NCBI GenBank assembly: GCA_963775835.1
Contig: CAVZKV010000006.1
Span: forward strand, 10,025-74,024
Direction: 5' to 3'
Length of the DNA: 64,000 nt
DNA from: AWTP1-13 sp963775835
GTDB taxonomy: Bacteria > Pseudomonadota > Alphaproteobacteria > Rhizobiales > Hyphomicrobiaceae
How positions within the stretch are numbered: the first letter of the stretch is position 1; the number at the start of each line of letters is the position of its first letter. The notes below the pieces were generated by a model, which did not search any database, had not been told where the DNA came from, and worked only from the letters and a program-made list of their open reading frames with translations. The position numbers and the translations under genes are program-made. Below are positions 26,560 through 35,863 of this stretch, in pieces.

Positions 26560-27150
26560 ATGACCGAACGCCTGACTGCACGAGCTTGGATTGATTTTGC
26601 TTTGGCTACGCTCGCGCGCGGTGGCGTCGAGGCTCTTAAGGCCGATGTGCTTGCGCGCAAGCTCGGCGTTTCGCGCGGCAGCTTTTATTGGCACTTCAGC
26701 GACCTGGCCGCTTTTCACGCCAAAGTCATCGAGCGTTGGCGAGAGACGACGACGGAAACGATCATTGCCGACCTCGAACACTATGGCTCGGCCGAACAAC
26801 GCCTGGACGCACTGTTGCGCCGGGCCTTCGGGCACAATGCCGAGCTGGAAGTGCACATGCGCACTTGGGCAGAGACCAACGCCGCCGCGGCGCGCGCCCT
26901 GAGCGAGGTCGACCACCGGCGACGCGAGTACATTGAGCGGATGCTCGTAGAGGCGGGCATCGCGCCGCCACTGGCGGCGACGCGCGCACAACTGCTGTAT
27001 TGGACCTACCTCGGTGCGGCACTGAGCCGGAGCAAGCTCGCAGGGAAGCGGCTCGAACGCATCGTGAGCGAGCTGAAACGGATTGGCCTCGGCGTTCCTG
27101 GAAAAGGTGCGGCGGCTTCACAACGGGCGACGCGGCGTCAACACCATTAG
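26560..27150 (+). CDS. TetR/AcrR family transcriptional regulator
   Basis: This 196-residue repressor has an N-terminal helix-turn-helix (LKADVLARKLGVSRGSFYWHF, residues about 25-46), the most typical TetR signature, and an all-helical ligand domain. The ATG at 26560 directly follows the perfect palindrome, so it is probably leader-poor and autoregulated. The divergent small membrane protein is the obvious regulated gene. pobA is convergent downstream and probably unrelated. The ligand is unknown. Confidence 0.88.
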   Translation: MTERLTARAWIDFALATLARGGVEALKADVLARKLGVSRGSFYWHFSDLAAFHAKVIERWRETTTETIIADLEHYGSAEQRLDALLRRAFGHNAELEVHMRTWAETNAAAARALSEVDHRRREYIERMLVEAGIAPPLAATRAQLLYWTYLGAALSRSKLAGKRLERIVSELKRIGLGVPGKGAAASQRATRRQHH

Positions 27151-27225
27151 AAAGCCGAACTGTGCCTGGCGCTGACAGAAGCTTCAGCGGGCGTCCTTGA
27201 CGCCGCGACGCCCCCGGCCGAAAGC

Positions 27226-28398
27226 CTAGGCGATCGGAAGCCCCACATAATTCTCCGCCAGGGCCGTCTGCGCGGCTCGCGAGGCGACCAGGTAGCCCAG
27301 TTCAGCCATCTGCGCTCGCCGCTCGAAGGCACTGGCCTCCGGGAAGCGGTGGGTCAGCGTCGTCATCCACCAGGAGAAGCGCTGCGCCTTCCAGACCCGG
27401 GCCAAGCATCGCTGCGAATAGCCGTCCATGAGGTCGGTGCGGCCCGAACCATAGTAGGCCACGAGCGCTTCGGCCAAGAAGCGCACGTCGGCGGCAGCCA
27501 AGTTGAGGCCCTTGGCACCAGTCGGTGGCACAATGTGGGCGGCATCGCCGGCAAGGAATAGCCGACCATGGCGCATGGGCTCGGCAACGAAGGAGCGCAG
27601 CTGCGCCACACTTTTCTCGATGGCGGGACCGGTTTCGAGCCCCGCCGCTGCGTCGCGGGGAATGCGGCGCTTGAGCTCGCTCCAGAAACGCTCGTCCGGC
27701 CAATCGGCGACATCCTCATCGGCAGGCACTTGCAAATAGTAGCGGCTCCTCGTCAGGGATCGCATGGTGCAAAGCGCAAACCCTCGCTCGTGGTTGCAAT
27801 AGATGAGCTCGTGGTTGACCGGGCGTGTGTCGGACAGGATGCCGAGCCAGCCGAAGGGATAGGTGCGCTCGTAGATGCGGATCACCTCTTGCGGGATGGC
27901 CTGGCGACTTACGCCGTGGAAGCCGTCGCAACCGGCGATGAAGTCGCAGTCGATCTCGTAGGCTTCGCCCGACTTGTGATAGCGCAGCCGCGGCTTGTCG
28001 GTCATGATGCCGTGCAGGCTGACGTCCTCCGCTTCGTAGACGATATGGCTCTTTGATGCCTCGTGAGCCGACATCAGGTCCTTTTGAATCTCGGCTTGGC
28101 CGTAGATGCTGACGAAACTACCGGTGAGCCCCCTAAGATCGAGGCGATGGCGTCGACCGTCGAAGGCGATCTCAACACCGTCGTGGGTCAGCCGCTCACG
28201 TTTCAGACGCTCACCGACCCCGGCCTCCACCAGCAAGTCGACGGTGCCCTGCTCAAGCAGCCCGGCGCGCACCCGGGCGCGCAGATACTCCGGTGTACGC
28301 TTTTCCAGGACCACCAATTCGATGCCGGCCAATTCCAGCAGCCGCGCCAACAGCAAGCCGGAAGGACCGCCGCCGACAATCCCCACTTGCGTGCGCAT
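27226..28398 (-). CDS. pobA: 4-hydroxybenzoate 3-monooxygenase (p-hydroxybenzoate hydroxylase)
   Basis: The 390-residue flavoprotein converts 4-hydroxybenzoate and NADPH to protocatechuate. It has the FAD-binding GGGPSGLLLARLLE (residues 9-22), the DG motif (FIAGCDGFHGVSR) and the second FAD motif (LFLAGDAAHIVPPTGAKGLN). The length matches PobA (about 394). The ATG at 28398 is the first residue of the Rossmann strand as in the family. It stands alone: no pobR or pca genes are adjacent, although Liv-type transporter genes follow upstream. Confidence 0.93.
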   Translation of the reverse strand: MRTQVGIVGGGPSGLLLARLLELAGIELVVLEKRTPEYLRARVRAGLLEQGTVDLLVEAGVGERLKRERLTHDGVEIAFDGRRHRLDLRGLTGSFVSIYGQAEIQKDLMSAHEASKSHIVYEAEDVSLHGIMTDKPRLRYHKSGEAYEIDCDFIAGCDGFHGVSRQAIPQEVIRIYERTYPFGWLGILSDTRPVNHELIYCNHERGFALCTMRSLTRSRYYLQVPADEDVADWPDERFWSELKRRIPRDAAAGLETGPAIEKSVAQLRSFVAEPMRHGRLFLAGDAAHIVPPTGAKGLNLAAADVRFLAEALVAYYGSGRTDLMDGYSQRCLARVWKAQRFSWWMTTLTHRFPEASAFERRAQMAELGYLVASRAAQTALAENYVGLPIA

Positions 28399-29050
28399 GG
28401 CTAAGCCTCAACTTTCATGGAAGCCGACGGCGCCTGCCTGAGCATGCGACCAATGCAAAAGCGCGGACATAGCCGCCTGACGTGCTCAATCGGCCGATGC
28501 GACGAGCACCCGCCGTGCCGGTTCACCCTTGGCGCGCCAGCCGTAGGCGAAGTCCTGAGCAAGATCAACTCAAAGGGGAACGGGAGAGGGAGCTGTGCCC
28601 CGTTCAAACCCATGGCAATGCCGGTGACGACGTAGCAGGACCGCCGCGACAAAGATGCCGACGAGCCGCTCCCGATGGCGGCGGTGCGGGCCTACGCGCC
28701 CCCGTTGGTCGTGTCGGCGCCGAGCGTGGGGTCGGTGCATCTGGTGCCCAGGTTCCAGGAAGGGAACTGATCGTGGTAAATCGGACCAAGACGTGTCGGG
28801 CCGGGTGATCGGGGCCGAGCCTCTTGCGGCGGCACCGCCACGATCGCAGGAAATCATGGGTTTGGCACGGCAACGGCGCCGGCGCGGCGGCGCCGTTGCG
28901 CTCGAAGCGTGCGCATTGCAGCGCGCAACGCAGATGCAATCCCGGGCGCAGCGTAGGACCTGGCCAGGTACCGCTATTTGCGCTTGGCCAAACCACCGCG
29001 CCTGCGCCCAAATCCTGGTGCCCCGGACCTGAGGCAGGCGCCACCTGGGG
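28399..29050. other. Region without a supported gene
   Basis: No frame shows recognisable protein features or a ribosome site. It separates pobA from the transporter operon that ends at 29051, so pobA probably has its own promoter here. Confidence 0.5.
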
Positions 29051-29746
29051 TCATACCGTCAGATATCGCGAGCGAACCTGCTCCTCTTCGCTGCGAAAGC
29101 GCTGCGGATCTGCCGAGTAGACGATCCGGCCCTTTGCCATGATGTGCAGCTCATCGGCAACCACTTCGGCAAGTTTGAGGTTCTGCTCAATAAGAAGAAT
29201 GGTGACGCCGGCGTCCCGTAGTAGGCGGATGATGCGGGCAAGCTCGCGTACAACCAGCGGCGCGAGACCCTGGCTCGGCTCGTCGAGAAGGAGCACCTTA
29301 GGGTCGCTGACAAGGGCGCGGGCGATCGCCAGCATCTGTTGCTCGCCACCCGAAAGCTGCGAGCCGCGGTTGCGCTGGCGCTCCCTTAGCGAGGGAAAAA
29401 GTTGAAGCAATCGCGGCAACGGCCAAGCTCTGGCGGGATTGCGCTCGGCCACCTTGATATTCTCGATCACCGTCAGGTCCGGAAAGATCAGCCGACCCTC
29501 GGGCACATAGGCGACGCCCGCGCGCGCTATGCGATGAGGCGGCCAGGCAGTGATTGGCAGATCATCGAGGTTGACCGTTCCCCCGCTCGGCGGCACCAGC
29601 CCCATGATGGTCTTTACCATCGTCGTCTTGCCGACGCCGTTGCGCCCGAGCACGGCCGCGATGCGTCCCCTTGGCAGCTGCAGATCGACGCCTTGCAGAA
29701 TGTGGCTGGCGCCGAAGTGCGTATTGAGACCGACGAGGGTGAGCAT
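29051..29746 (-). CDS. livF: Branched-chain amino acid-type ABC transporter ATPase LivF
   Basis: The 231-residue ATPase has Walker A GRNGVGKT, the signature LSGGEQQML, Walker B LLLDEPSQGL and the LivF-specific VAYVPEGRLIFPDLTV. It pairs with LivG to drive the LivHM permease encoded in the same operon. Its first base overlaps the livG stop, and it is the last gene of the minus-strand catabolic operon that begins at 37521. Confidence 0.94.
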   Translation of the reverse strand: MLTLVGLNTHFGASHILQGVDLQLPRGRIAAVLGRNGVGKTTMVKTIMGLVPPSGGTVNLDDLPITAWPPHRIARAGVAYVPEGRLIFPDLTVIENIKVAERNPARAWPLPRLLQLFPSLRERQRNRGSQLSGGEQQMLAIARALVSDPKVLLLDEPSQGLAPLVVRELARIIRLLRDAGVTILLIEQNLKLAEVVADELHIMAKGRIVYSADPQRFRSEEEQVRSRYLTV

Positions 29747-30501
29747 TACTCGATCCCTCCGAGATAGGCTTCCTGCACCCGCGCATTCGCCTTGACGGCC
29801 GCAGGGACGTCATCCGCGATCACGGCGCCCCGATGCAAAACCGTGATCCTGTGGGCGAGACGGAACACCACCTCCATATCGTGCTCGACCAGCAACACCG
29901 TGATGCGCGCTTTGTCGAGGAACTGAGCCAGCGTTTCGACGGCCTGTGCCGTCTCCTCGACCGACAAACCCTGCGTTGGCTCGTCGAGCAAAAGCAACTG
30001 GGGGCGCTGCGCCATTGCCATGGCGATCTCCAGGAGCCGCTGATCGCCGTGACTTAGCAAGCCGGCGGGCCGATCCGCAACGTGGGACAGACCGAGTTGC
30101 TCAAGGGCGCCTTCGCCAGTTGCGCGCGCGCTAGTGAAGACGTCGGCGCCGCCGAATGGCGTCCAACGGCGCGGATGACGTGCCTGCGCGGCGAGCATGG
30201 TATTCTCGCGGGCCGACATCCGCGGAAACAGCGAGGTCAACTGAAACGTTCGCGATAGGCCGCGCTGACAGATCGCGTGCGGGGCCAGTCTGGTGATCTC
30301 GCTGGCGGCGAACCGCACGGTGCCCGAGGTGGGTGGCACGACACCGGTGATGAGGTGGAACAATGTCGTTTTGCCGGCGCCGTTGGGTCCGATGACGGCG
30401 CGCACCTCGCCTTTCTGGACGTGCATGGACACATTGTCGACTGCGACGAGCGCGCCAAAGCGCTTGGTCAGGCCATCGACCCGAAGCAGCGCCTCAGCCA
30501 T
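29746..30501 (-). CDS. livG: Branched-chain amino acid-type ABC transporter ATPase LivG
   Basis: The 251-residue ATPase has Walker A GPNGAGKT, signature LSHGDQRLLEIAMAM, Walker B LLLDEPTQGL and the switch region LVEHDMEVV. LivG-specific features include the GLSRTFQLTSLFP segment. The ATG at 30501 was chosen because it starts the first strand (MAEALLRVDGLTKRF); an open upstream extension overlaps livM. It overlaps livM by eight bases and livF by one. Confidence 0.94.
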   Translation of the reverse strand: MAEALLRVDGLTKRFGALVAVDNVSMHVQKGEVRAVIGPNGAGKTTLFHLITGVVPPTSGTVRFAASEITRLAPHAICQRGLSRTFQLTSLFPRMSARENTMLAAQARHPRRWTPFGGADVFTSARATGEGALEQLGLSHVADRPAGLLSHGDQRLLEIAMAMAQRPQLLLLDEPTQGLSVEETAQAVETLAQFLDKARITVLLVEHDMEVVFRLAHRITVLHRGAVIADDVPAAVKANARVQEAYLGGIE

Positions 30502-31465
30502 GGCGTGTCTCGGCCGGCGCTCGGCCGCGCGCGAACGCACGCCGTGCTAATCCCCAGATGCCTTCCGGCGCAAACAGCACGAAGGCGATAAAAATGAGAC
30601 CGAAGAATAGCGCCCACGCCTCCGTGTAGGATGACAGTTGGTGCTCCAACAACATGAAAAAGGCCGCGCCCAGGATTGGGCCGATTAGCGTTCCCTGTCC
30701 GCCGACGATGACCATGATCAGCGCTTGGCCCGACAGCAGCCAAAACAGCAACTCCGTGTTGGCGAAGCCTGCGAACGGTGCATAGAGCGCGCCGGCGAGC
30801 CCTCCCAGTGCGTAGGCGATCGCGATCACCGTGATCTTGTAAAGGCGAGTGTTGTAGCCCAGCACTAGGGTCTTGGGTTCGTTTTCCCGAATGCCGCGCA
30901 GCACAAATCCAAACGGTGAGCGCACCAGCGCGCGGCACACGAAATAGGCACCGATCAAGCAGGCAAGCGCGAAATAATAAAACCCGGTCTTGCTGGTGAA
31001 GATCGTCATGGAGAAGGGGCCCGCACGGCGCGGAATGCCGGCAAGGCCGTCGCTGCCACCGGTCACGGAGGTCCACTTGAAGGCGATGGCATACAGAAGT
31101 TGCGCGAACGCTAGGGTCAGCATGGAAAACGACACGCCGGTTGCAAGCGTGCATACCCAACCCACCCCGATCGCCACGATCCCTGTCAACAACGCAGCAA
31201 GCAGCACGACGACGGGCAGCGGCACGGACGAGTTCAGCAGCATGTAGCCGGAGGCATATGCGCCGAGCCCGTAGGCCGCGGCGTGGCCGAACGAAACGAG
31301 ATTGGCGTAGCCGACCATCAGATCGAGGCTCATGGCGAAGAGGCCGAGGATGATGAGCTCGGTCAATAGGGTCATGGCAAAGACCGGCAGACCGAATGGC
31401 GCTGCAATCAACAAACAGACGACGGCAAATCCGCCCAGCGCCGGCAGTGGGTTCGTCTTCTGCAT
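30494..31465 (-). CDS. livM: Branched-chain amino acid-type ABC transporter permease LivM
   Basis: The 323-residue permease has eight or nine hydrophobic segments and the LivM motif DLMVGYANLVSFGHAAAYG near residue 47, plus GVSFSMLTLAFAQLLYAI. It forms the channel together with LivH, whose gene ends five bases upstream. The overlap with livG indicates coupled translation. The substrate is unknown but should match the CoA-ligase operon around it. Confidence 0.93.
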   Translation of the reverse strand: MQKTNPLPALGGFAVVCLLIAAPFGLPVFAMTLLTELIILGLFAMSLDLMVGYANLVSFGHAAAYGLGAYASGYMLLNSSVPLPVVVLLAALLTGIVAIGVGWVCTLATGVSFSMLTLAFAQLLYAIAFKWTSVTGGSDGLAGIPRRAGPFSMTIFTSKTGFYYFALACLIGAYFVCRALVRSPFGFVLRGIRENEPKTLVLGYNTRLYKITVIAIAYALGGLAGALYAPFAGFANTELLFWLLSGQALIMVIVGGQGTLIGPILGAAFFMLLEHQLSSYTEAWALFFGLIFIAFVLFAPEGIWGLARRAFARGRAPAETRHG

Positions 31466-31469
31466 GGTC

Positions 31470-32339
31470 CTAGGCCTCCTTGCCGAGGAGGCCGCCGGGG
31501 CGCACCACCAGCACGAGCAGCATGACCAGATACATGAATGCGAGGGCGAAGTCGGGGAGGTAGTAGTTGCCGAAAACCTGGACGAACGCCACGAGCAGTG
31601 CGCCGATCAGGGAGCCGAGGAAACTGCCCATGCCGCCGATGATGACGATGACGAAGGCATCGATCACCGCGGTCGCCGCCATACCATGCGCCGCCGTCAC
31701 CAGCGGGGCAGCCAGCACGCCGCCCAATGCCGCCAGGCCGCAGCCGATGCCGAACACGCCCGACCGCACCAGTTTCACATCGACGCCGAGGGCGTGCACC
31801 ATCTCGGCATTTTGCGATGTTGCCCGAATGAGCAAGCCGAGCCGCGTGCGCTCGAGCAGCTGCCAGATGGCGACGGCCACGACGATGCCAAAGCCCACTA
31901 GGAACAGGCGATAGACCGGAAACGGTTCATCCATCAGGAACACGACACCGGAGAGGAGCGCCGGCGGCGGCACCTGCAGCGCGTCAGATCCCCAAAGCAG
32001 CCGTACTGCCTCGCCCGTGACCAGGGCCAGGCCGAAGGTCACCATCAAGAAGGCGTGCGCATCGCGCCGGTAGAGGCGGCGCAGGATGCCGAGTTCGAAC
32101 GCCGTGCCAATGGCACCGACGGTGAGCGGCGCCAGCGCCAGCGCCAGCCAGTAACTTCCCGTGTACCGCACCAGCGAGTAGCCGATGAAGGCGCCGAGCA
32201 TGTAAAGCGTGCCATGCGCGAAATTGACGATGCGCATGATGCCGAAGATCAGCGTTAGACCGACGCCGAGAAAGAACAGCAGTGCGGCCTGCGATAGCGC
32301 GTTGACCCCTTGGGTCAGCAGGAGTGCGAGCGTGGACAT
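31470..32339 (-). CDS. livH: Branched-chain amino acid-type ABC transporter permease LivH
   Basis: The 289-residue permease starts with MSTLALLLTQGVNALSQAAL and has the LivH motif LIFGIMRIVNFAHGTLYMLG, which is where members of this family vary by substrate. It is followed by about seven further membrane segments. The ATG at 32339 was preferred over a TTG three codons upstream. It follows livK by about 70 bases. Confidence 0.93.
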   Translation of the reverse strand: MSTLALLLTQGVNALSQAALLFFLGVGLTLIFGIMRIVNFAHGTLYMLGAFIGYSLVRYTGSYWLALALAPLTVGAIGTAFELGILRRLYRRDAHAFLMVTFGLALVTGEAVRLLWGSDALQVPPPALLSGVVFLMDEPFPVYRLFLVGFGIVVAVAIWQLLERTRLGLLIRATSQNAEMVHALGVDVKLVRSGVFGIGCGLAALGGVLAAPLVTAAHGMAATAVIDAFVIVIIGGMGSFLGSLIGALLVAFVQVFGNYYLPDFALAFMYLVMLLVLVVRPGGLLGKEA

Positions 32340-32407
32340 GCGGCCCAAATCGACTGGGTCATGGCGAGGCCATGACCCTTAACCGACGCAATGCAGCAGC
32401 GAAGCCT

Positions 32408-33628
32408 TCAGTCGTCGTAGGTCATTTTGTTGCAGGGCGGTGTCGTGCGCTCGGCCGGCAGGGTGGCGATGATCTCGGGCACCGGATGGGAATACCCCTC
32501 CTTTTTGGCGGCTTTGAAGATGAAGCCCTGCTGAACGCCCTGGTGGTCACACTTGCGCATATGCACCTTGCCCTTGATGTCGTCGATCGTCAGATCCTCG
32601 AGCGCCGGTCGCAGCTTGTCGGCCTCGATACTGCCGGCCTTGGCGATGCCGGCCTCGAAGACCCGCTGACACTGCCACTGTTCACCCTCGAACTGATCGG
32701 GCACCTGACCGCCGTGCTCTTGCCGCCAGAGCTCGACGAACTCCTTATTTTTCGGGTTGTCGATGCTGAAGGCGTAACGGGCCGATGCGATGATGCCGAG
32801 ACAGGCCTCGCCCACCGCGCGCATGGCCGTCAGTTCGAGCTGCTCGGAGAGCATCGCCATCTTTGAGGCCAGCTGGTATTGCGCCGCCTGGGCCAGGAAG
32901 GCGTTGTTGTCGTCCCCGGCCAGCACAAGATAGACGCCGTCGGCGCCCGACTGGCGAATCTTGGTGACGTAGGTCGAATAGTCCTTGGTGCCAGTCGGCG
33001 CAAATACCTTGCCGACGAAGTCCTTGCCCAACCGTTTCAGCTCGTTCTCAAAGACCTGAACGCTGTTGTGGCCCCAGGCATAGTCGAGACCCAATGCATA
33101 GAAGCTCTTATAGGGCGCGTCCTTGAGATAGAGTGAGATCGCGCGCGTGCCCATCGGACCGGAGGTATTGGCGCGGAAGAAATTCGGCACAAAGCTCTCA
33201 GCGGTCAGCCGTCCATCGCCATTGTCCGATGAGATGAATATGGCGTTCCATTCGGCGAGCTTGGGCACGATGGCGAGGGCCTCGGACGACAACGTGATGC
33301 CGGTGAACAGCCGGCAATCGTGTCGCTCGACCATCTCCTGCGCCTTGCGCACGCAGGCCGCCGGATTGCCGGCAGTGTCCTCGATCAGGAGCTCGATCTT
33401 CTTGCCCAGCCAGCCGCCCTTGGCGTTCTGTAGCTTGGTGTAGAACTCGGCGCCGCGCTTTTGCTGCTGGCCGACGGAGCCCAGCGGGCCGGTCAATGCC
33501 AGCGGCATACCGACCTTGATCGTGGTGGCAGCTTGCGCTTGTGCGCTGGTCCAGATGTAGGGCGAGGCGAGGGTAGCACCGGCGCCCGCCATGACCCGGC
33601 GGCGTGAAAAGCGGGACTTCGTTTCCAT
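32408..33628 (-). CDS. Periplasmic substrate-binding protein of a Liv-type (HAAT) importer
   Basis: The 406-residue protein starts with a twin-arginine-like signal (SRRRVMAGAGATLASPYIW, cleavage near AQA) and then a type I periplasmic binding fold (IKVGMPLALTGPLGSVGQQQ). It should deliver its ligand to the LivHM permease encoded just downstream. A Tat-type signal suggests that it is exported folded. It sits between the CoA ligase and the permeases, which links ligand and ligase to one substrate. Closest relatives bind amides, aromatic acids or branched amino acids; I cannot tell which. Confidence 0.9.
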   Translation of the reverse strand: METKSRFSRRRVMAGAGATLASPYIWTSAQAQAATTIKVGMPLALTGPLGSVGQQQKRGAEFYTKLQNAKGGWLGKKIELLIEDTAGNPAACVRKAQEMVERHDCRLFTGITLSSEALAIVPKLAEWNAIFISSDNGDGRLTAESFVPNFFRANTSGPMGTRAISLYLKDAPYKSFYALGLDYAWGHNSVQVFENELKRLGKDFVGKVFAPTGTKDYSTYVTKIRQSGADGVYLVLAGDDNNAFLAQAAQYQLASKMAMLSEQLELTAMRAVGEACLGIIASARYAFSIDNPKNKEFVELWRQEHGGQVPDQFEGEQWQCQRVFEAGIAKAGSIEADKLRPALEDLTIDDIKGKVHMRKCDHQGVQQGFIFKAAKKEGYSHPVPEIIATLPAERTTPPCNKMTYDD

Positions 33629-33730
33629 CGAGCGTTTCTCCCGGATTAAAGGCTTTCATCGTTGCTTGAATGCCAGGCTATCCTCCGCCCGCACGGAGGA
33701 CAATACACCCCGTGCATTGCAGCCGGCGGC

Positions 33731-35366
33731 TCAACCCTCGCGCCTTGCTGCAATCTGTCCCTTGGCGATCATATCCGTCAGGACGTGCCGGCGCAGTTTT
33801 CCGGTGGCCGTGAACGGGAGTTCATCGACGATGTGCAGCTGCTCGGGCAGCTTGTAGTCGGCGACCTGGCCCTTGAGATGAGTGACCAGTTCGTTCAGCG
33901 TCACCGCCTGGCCGGCCTTTGGGATTACGCACAGGCAGTTGCGTTCGCCGAGCCGTGCATCCGCGACGCCGACCATGGCCGCGTGCATCACCTTGGGGTG
34001 GGTGTAAAGCAACTCCTCCACCTCACGCGGAAAGAATTTCTTGCCTCCGCGATTGATGATCTCTTTCCGCCGCCCGACAATCTCGACGTTTCCCGCCCGA
34101 TCGACGATGCGCCCGAGATCGCCGGTGCGGAACCAGCCGTCGGCCGTGAATGCCTCGGCGTTAGCCGCGGCATTGGCATGGTAGCCAAGATGCACGCTGG
34201 GGCCGAGCGCGGCGATCTCTCCCACCTTGGCCGACGACACCTCGTTGCCCGCCTCGTCGAGAATTCTTCAGGCCCATCGACGAGACGACTTGTCCGATCG
34301 TCCCGTTGACCTTTGCGGGATCATCCGAGAAGCGCGTGTAAGTATGAAAGCCCGTCTCCAGCATGCCATAGAGCTCGATCAGATGACCGGGCATGCGCGC
34401 CTGGTAGTCCCGGATGGTCTCGATGGCGGCCGAGGCGCCGCCGGTGATGACGACCCGCAGCGATGAGACGTCGTAATCGGACAGGTTGGGCTCGTTAAGC
34501 ATGGCGACGATTGAGGCCGGCGCCGTAGCGATGTAGGTGACGCCCTCCCGCTGGATCAAGTCCAGAGCAGCCTTCGCCGAGAAGCGCTCAAGCAGCACCG
34601 CCTTGCTGGCGCTGAGGATCGCCTGCAGGAGACAGAGGTAGCCCCAGTTGAGGCAGACGGGCAGATAGACGAGCTGCACGTCTTTTTCCGTCACCAGCAT
34701 ATCCCGATTGATCTGGCGAACCGCTGGCAGCGTCGTGTTGAAGGAGTGCAGCACGCATTTGGGATTGCCCGTCGTGCCCGATGTGAAAGCCATACGAAAG
34801 ATGTCGTCTGCGCTCATAGGCGCCCGTTCCGAGGTAGGCAGTGGCTTGGTCTCGGCGATGCCGCGCTCGAGGTTGAATTCGTCACCAACGTCTTCGCCGG
34901 AAATCACGACATGGGTCAGCGCTGGAATTGCCGCGCGCAACTGGTGCGCCATGCCGAGATAGTCGAAACCTTTGAAGTTGCTCGGGCAAATGAAGGCCTT
35001 GCTGCCCGAGAAGCGCAGGATGTAATCGAGCTCACGGATGCGGAAGTCTGGGTTCACCTTGTTGGCAACGGCCCCAATCAGCTCCAGCGCAAAAAAGGCG
35101 ATCGGGAATGCGATACGGTTCGGCAGCTGGATGGTGACGACGTCGCCAGGCGCAATGCCGATCCGGCGCAGGTACGCGGCGCAACGCTCGATCCTGTCTT
35201 TCAGCTCGCCATAGGTGATCCGGCCCTGTGCATCGATGAAGGCGATGCGGTCGGGATGCCTGGCAGCTTGCGTGCTGAGGATGGTGAAAGGCGACTCGTG
35301 TCGCCATTCACCGACATCCCGCCAGCGTTGCGCAAGCTCCCCTTTCAGTACCGTCTCAAACTGCAT
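33731..35366 (-). pseudogene. AMP-dependent acyl/aryl-CoA ligase, one frameshift
   Basis: The first frame (ATG 35366, AGGGAGATC ribosome site) holds the adenylate-forming core with FTSGTTGNPKCVLHS and ELYGMLETG. One extra base in AAGAATTCTC near 34265 then shifts to a second frame (ILDEAGNEVSS ...) that completes the enzyme with WFRTGDLG, the hinge region and the catalytic-lysine segment PFTATGKLRRHVL. The total of about 545 residues is normal for short or aromatic/alicyclic acid CoA ligases. The product is probably active in the cell if the break is a sequencing error. It should activate the acid imported by the adjacent ABC system. Confidence 0.88.
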
Positions 35367-35454
35367 GTGATCTCCCTGCCTCCACGCCTGCCCACCGCGT
35401 GCGCTCCTCGCATGGGCGACGCCCGAACATACCTGGCTGGCTGGGCCTGAAGGC

Positions 35455-35823
35455 TCAGCCAAGGCGCTGAATTGCTACGATCGCCCGGCGATGGGTGCCA
35501 TCCCCAACCTTCTTGTCCTCATCGTGGGCTTCAACCTTGAAGCGCAGCTTGCGACCATCGATTTCGAGCAGCTCGGCCCGTACCGTGACCTTCTTGCCCT
35601 TCGGCGTGGCACCGAAGTGCTTGACGTTGACCTCAAAGCCAACGGTGGTGTGCCCGTCAGGCAGATGGGCTTGCACCGCCTCGATGCCCGCGCGCTCCAT
35701 CAAGCCGATCATGGCTGGGGTGGACAGCACACCTTCGCCTCCCATGTGCTTGACCACGAGTTTCTCGTCGACCATTACGACGAGCTCCGCTTTGAGCCCT
35801 GGCACCAGGCGATCCGTAGGCAT
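35455..35823 (-). CDS. FlK-like acyl-CoA thioesterase (hotdog fold)
   Basis: The 122-residue protein resembles fluoroacetyl-CoA thioesterase FlK, with a matching triad T35 (LSTPAM), E43 (LMERAG) and H69 (VKHFGA). It should hydrolyse a small acyl-CoA, perhaps clearing a stalled or toxic CoA ester of the pathway. Its gene is 88 bases upstream of the CoA ligase and 40 bases downstream of the SDR gene, all in one direction. A ligase and a thioesterase in the same operon suggest either proofreading or a CoA-dependent step followed by release. Confidence 0.82.
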   Translation of the reverse strand: MPTDRLVPGLKAELVVMVDEKLVVKHMGGEGVLSTPAMIGLMERAGIEAVQAHLPDGHTTVGFEVNVKHFGATPKGKKVTVRAELLEIDGRKLRFKVEAHDEDKKVGDGTHRRAIVAIQRLG

Positions 35824-35863
35824 GCTTAATCTCCCGTGTTGAGGATGTTGCGATGCTTGGCTG

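Noticed and set aside
28604..29044. Minus-strand frame of 146 codons between pobA and livF
   Set aside because: Pro/Arg-rich with no start signal or recognisable segment; typical of non-coding GC-rich DNA.
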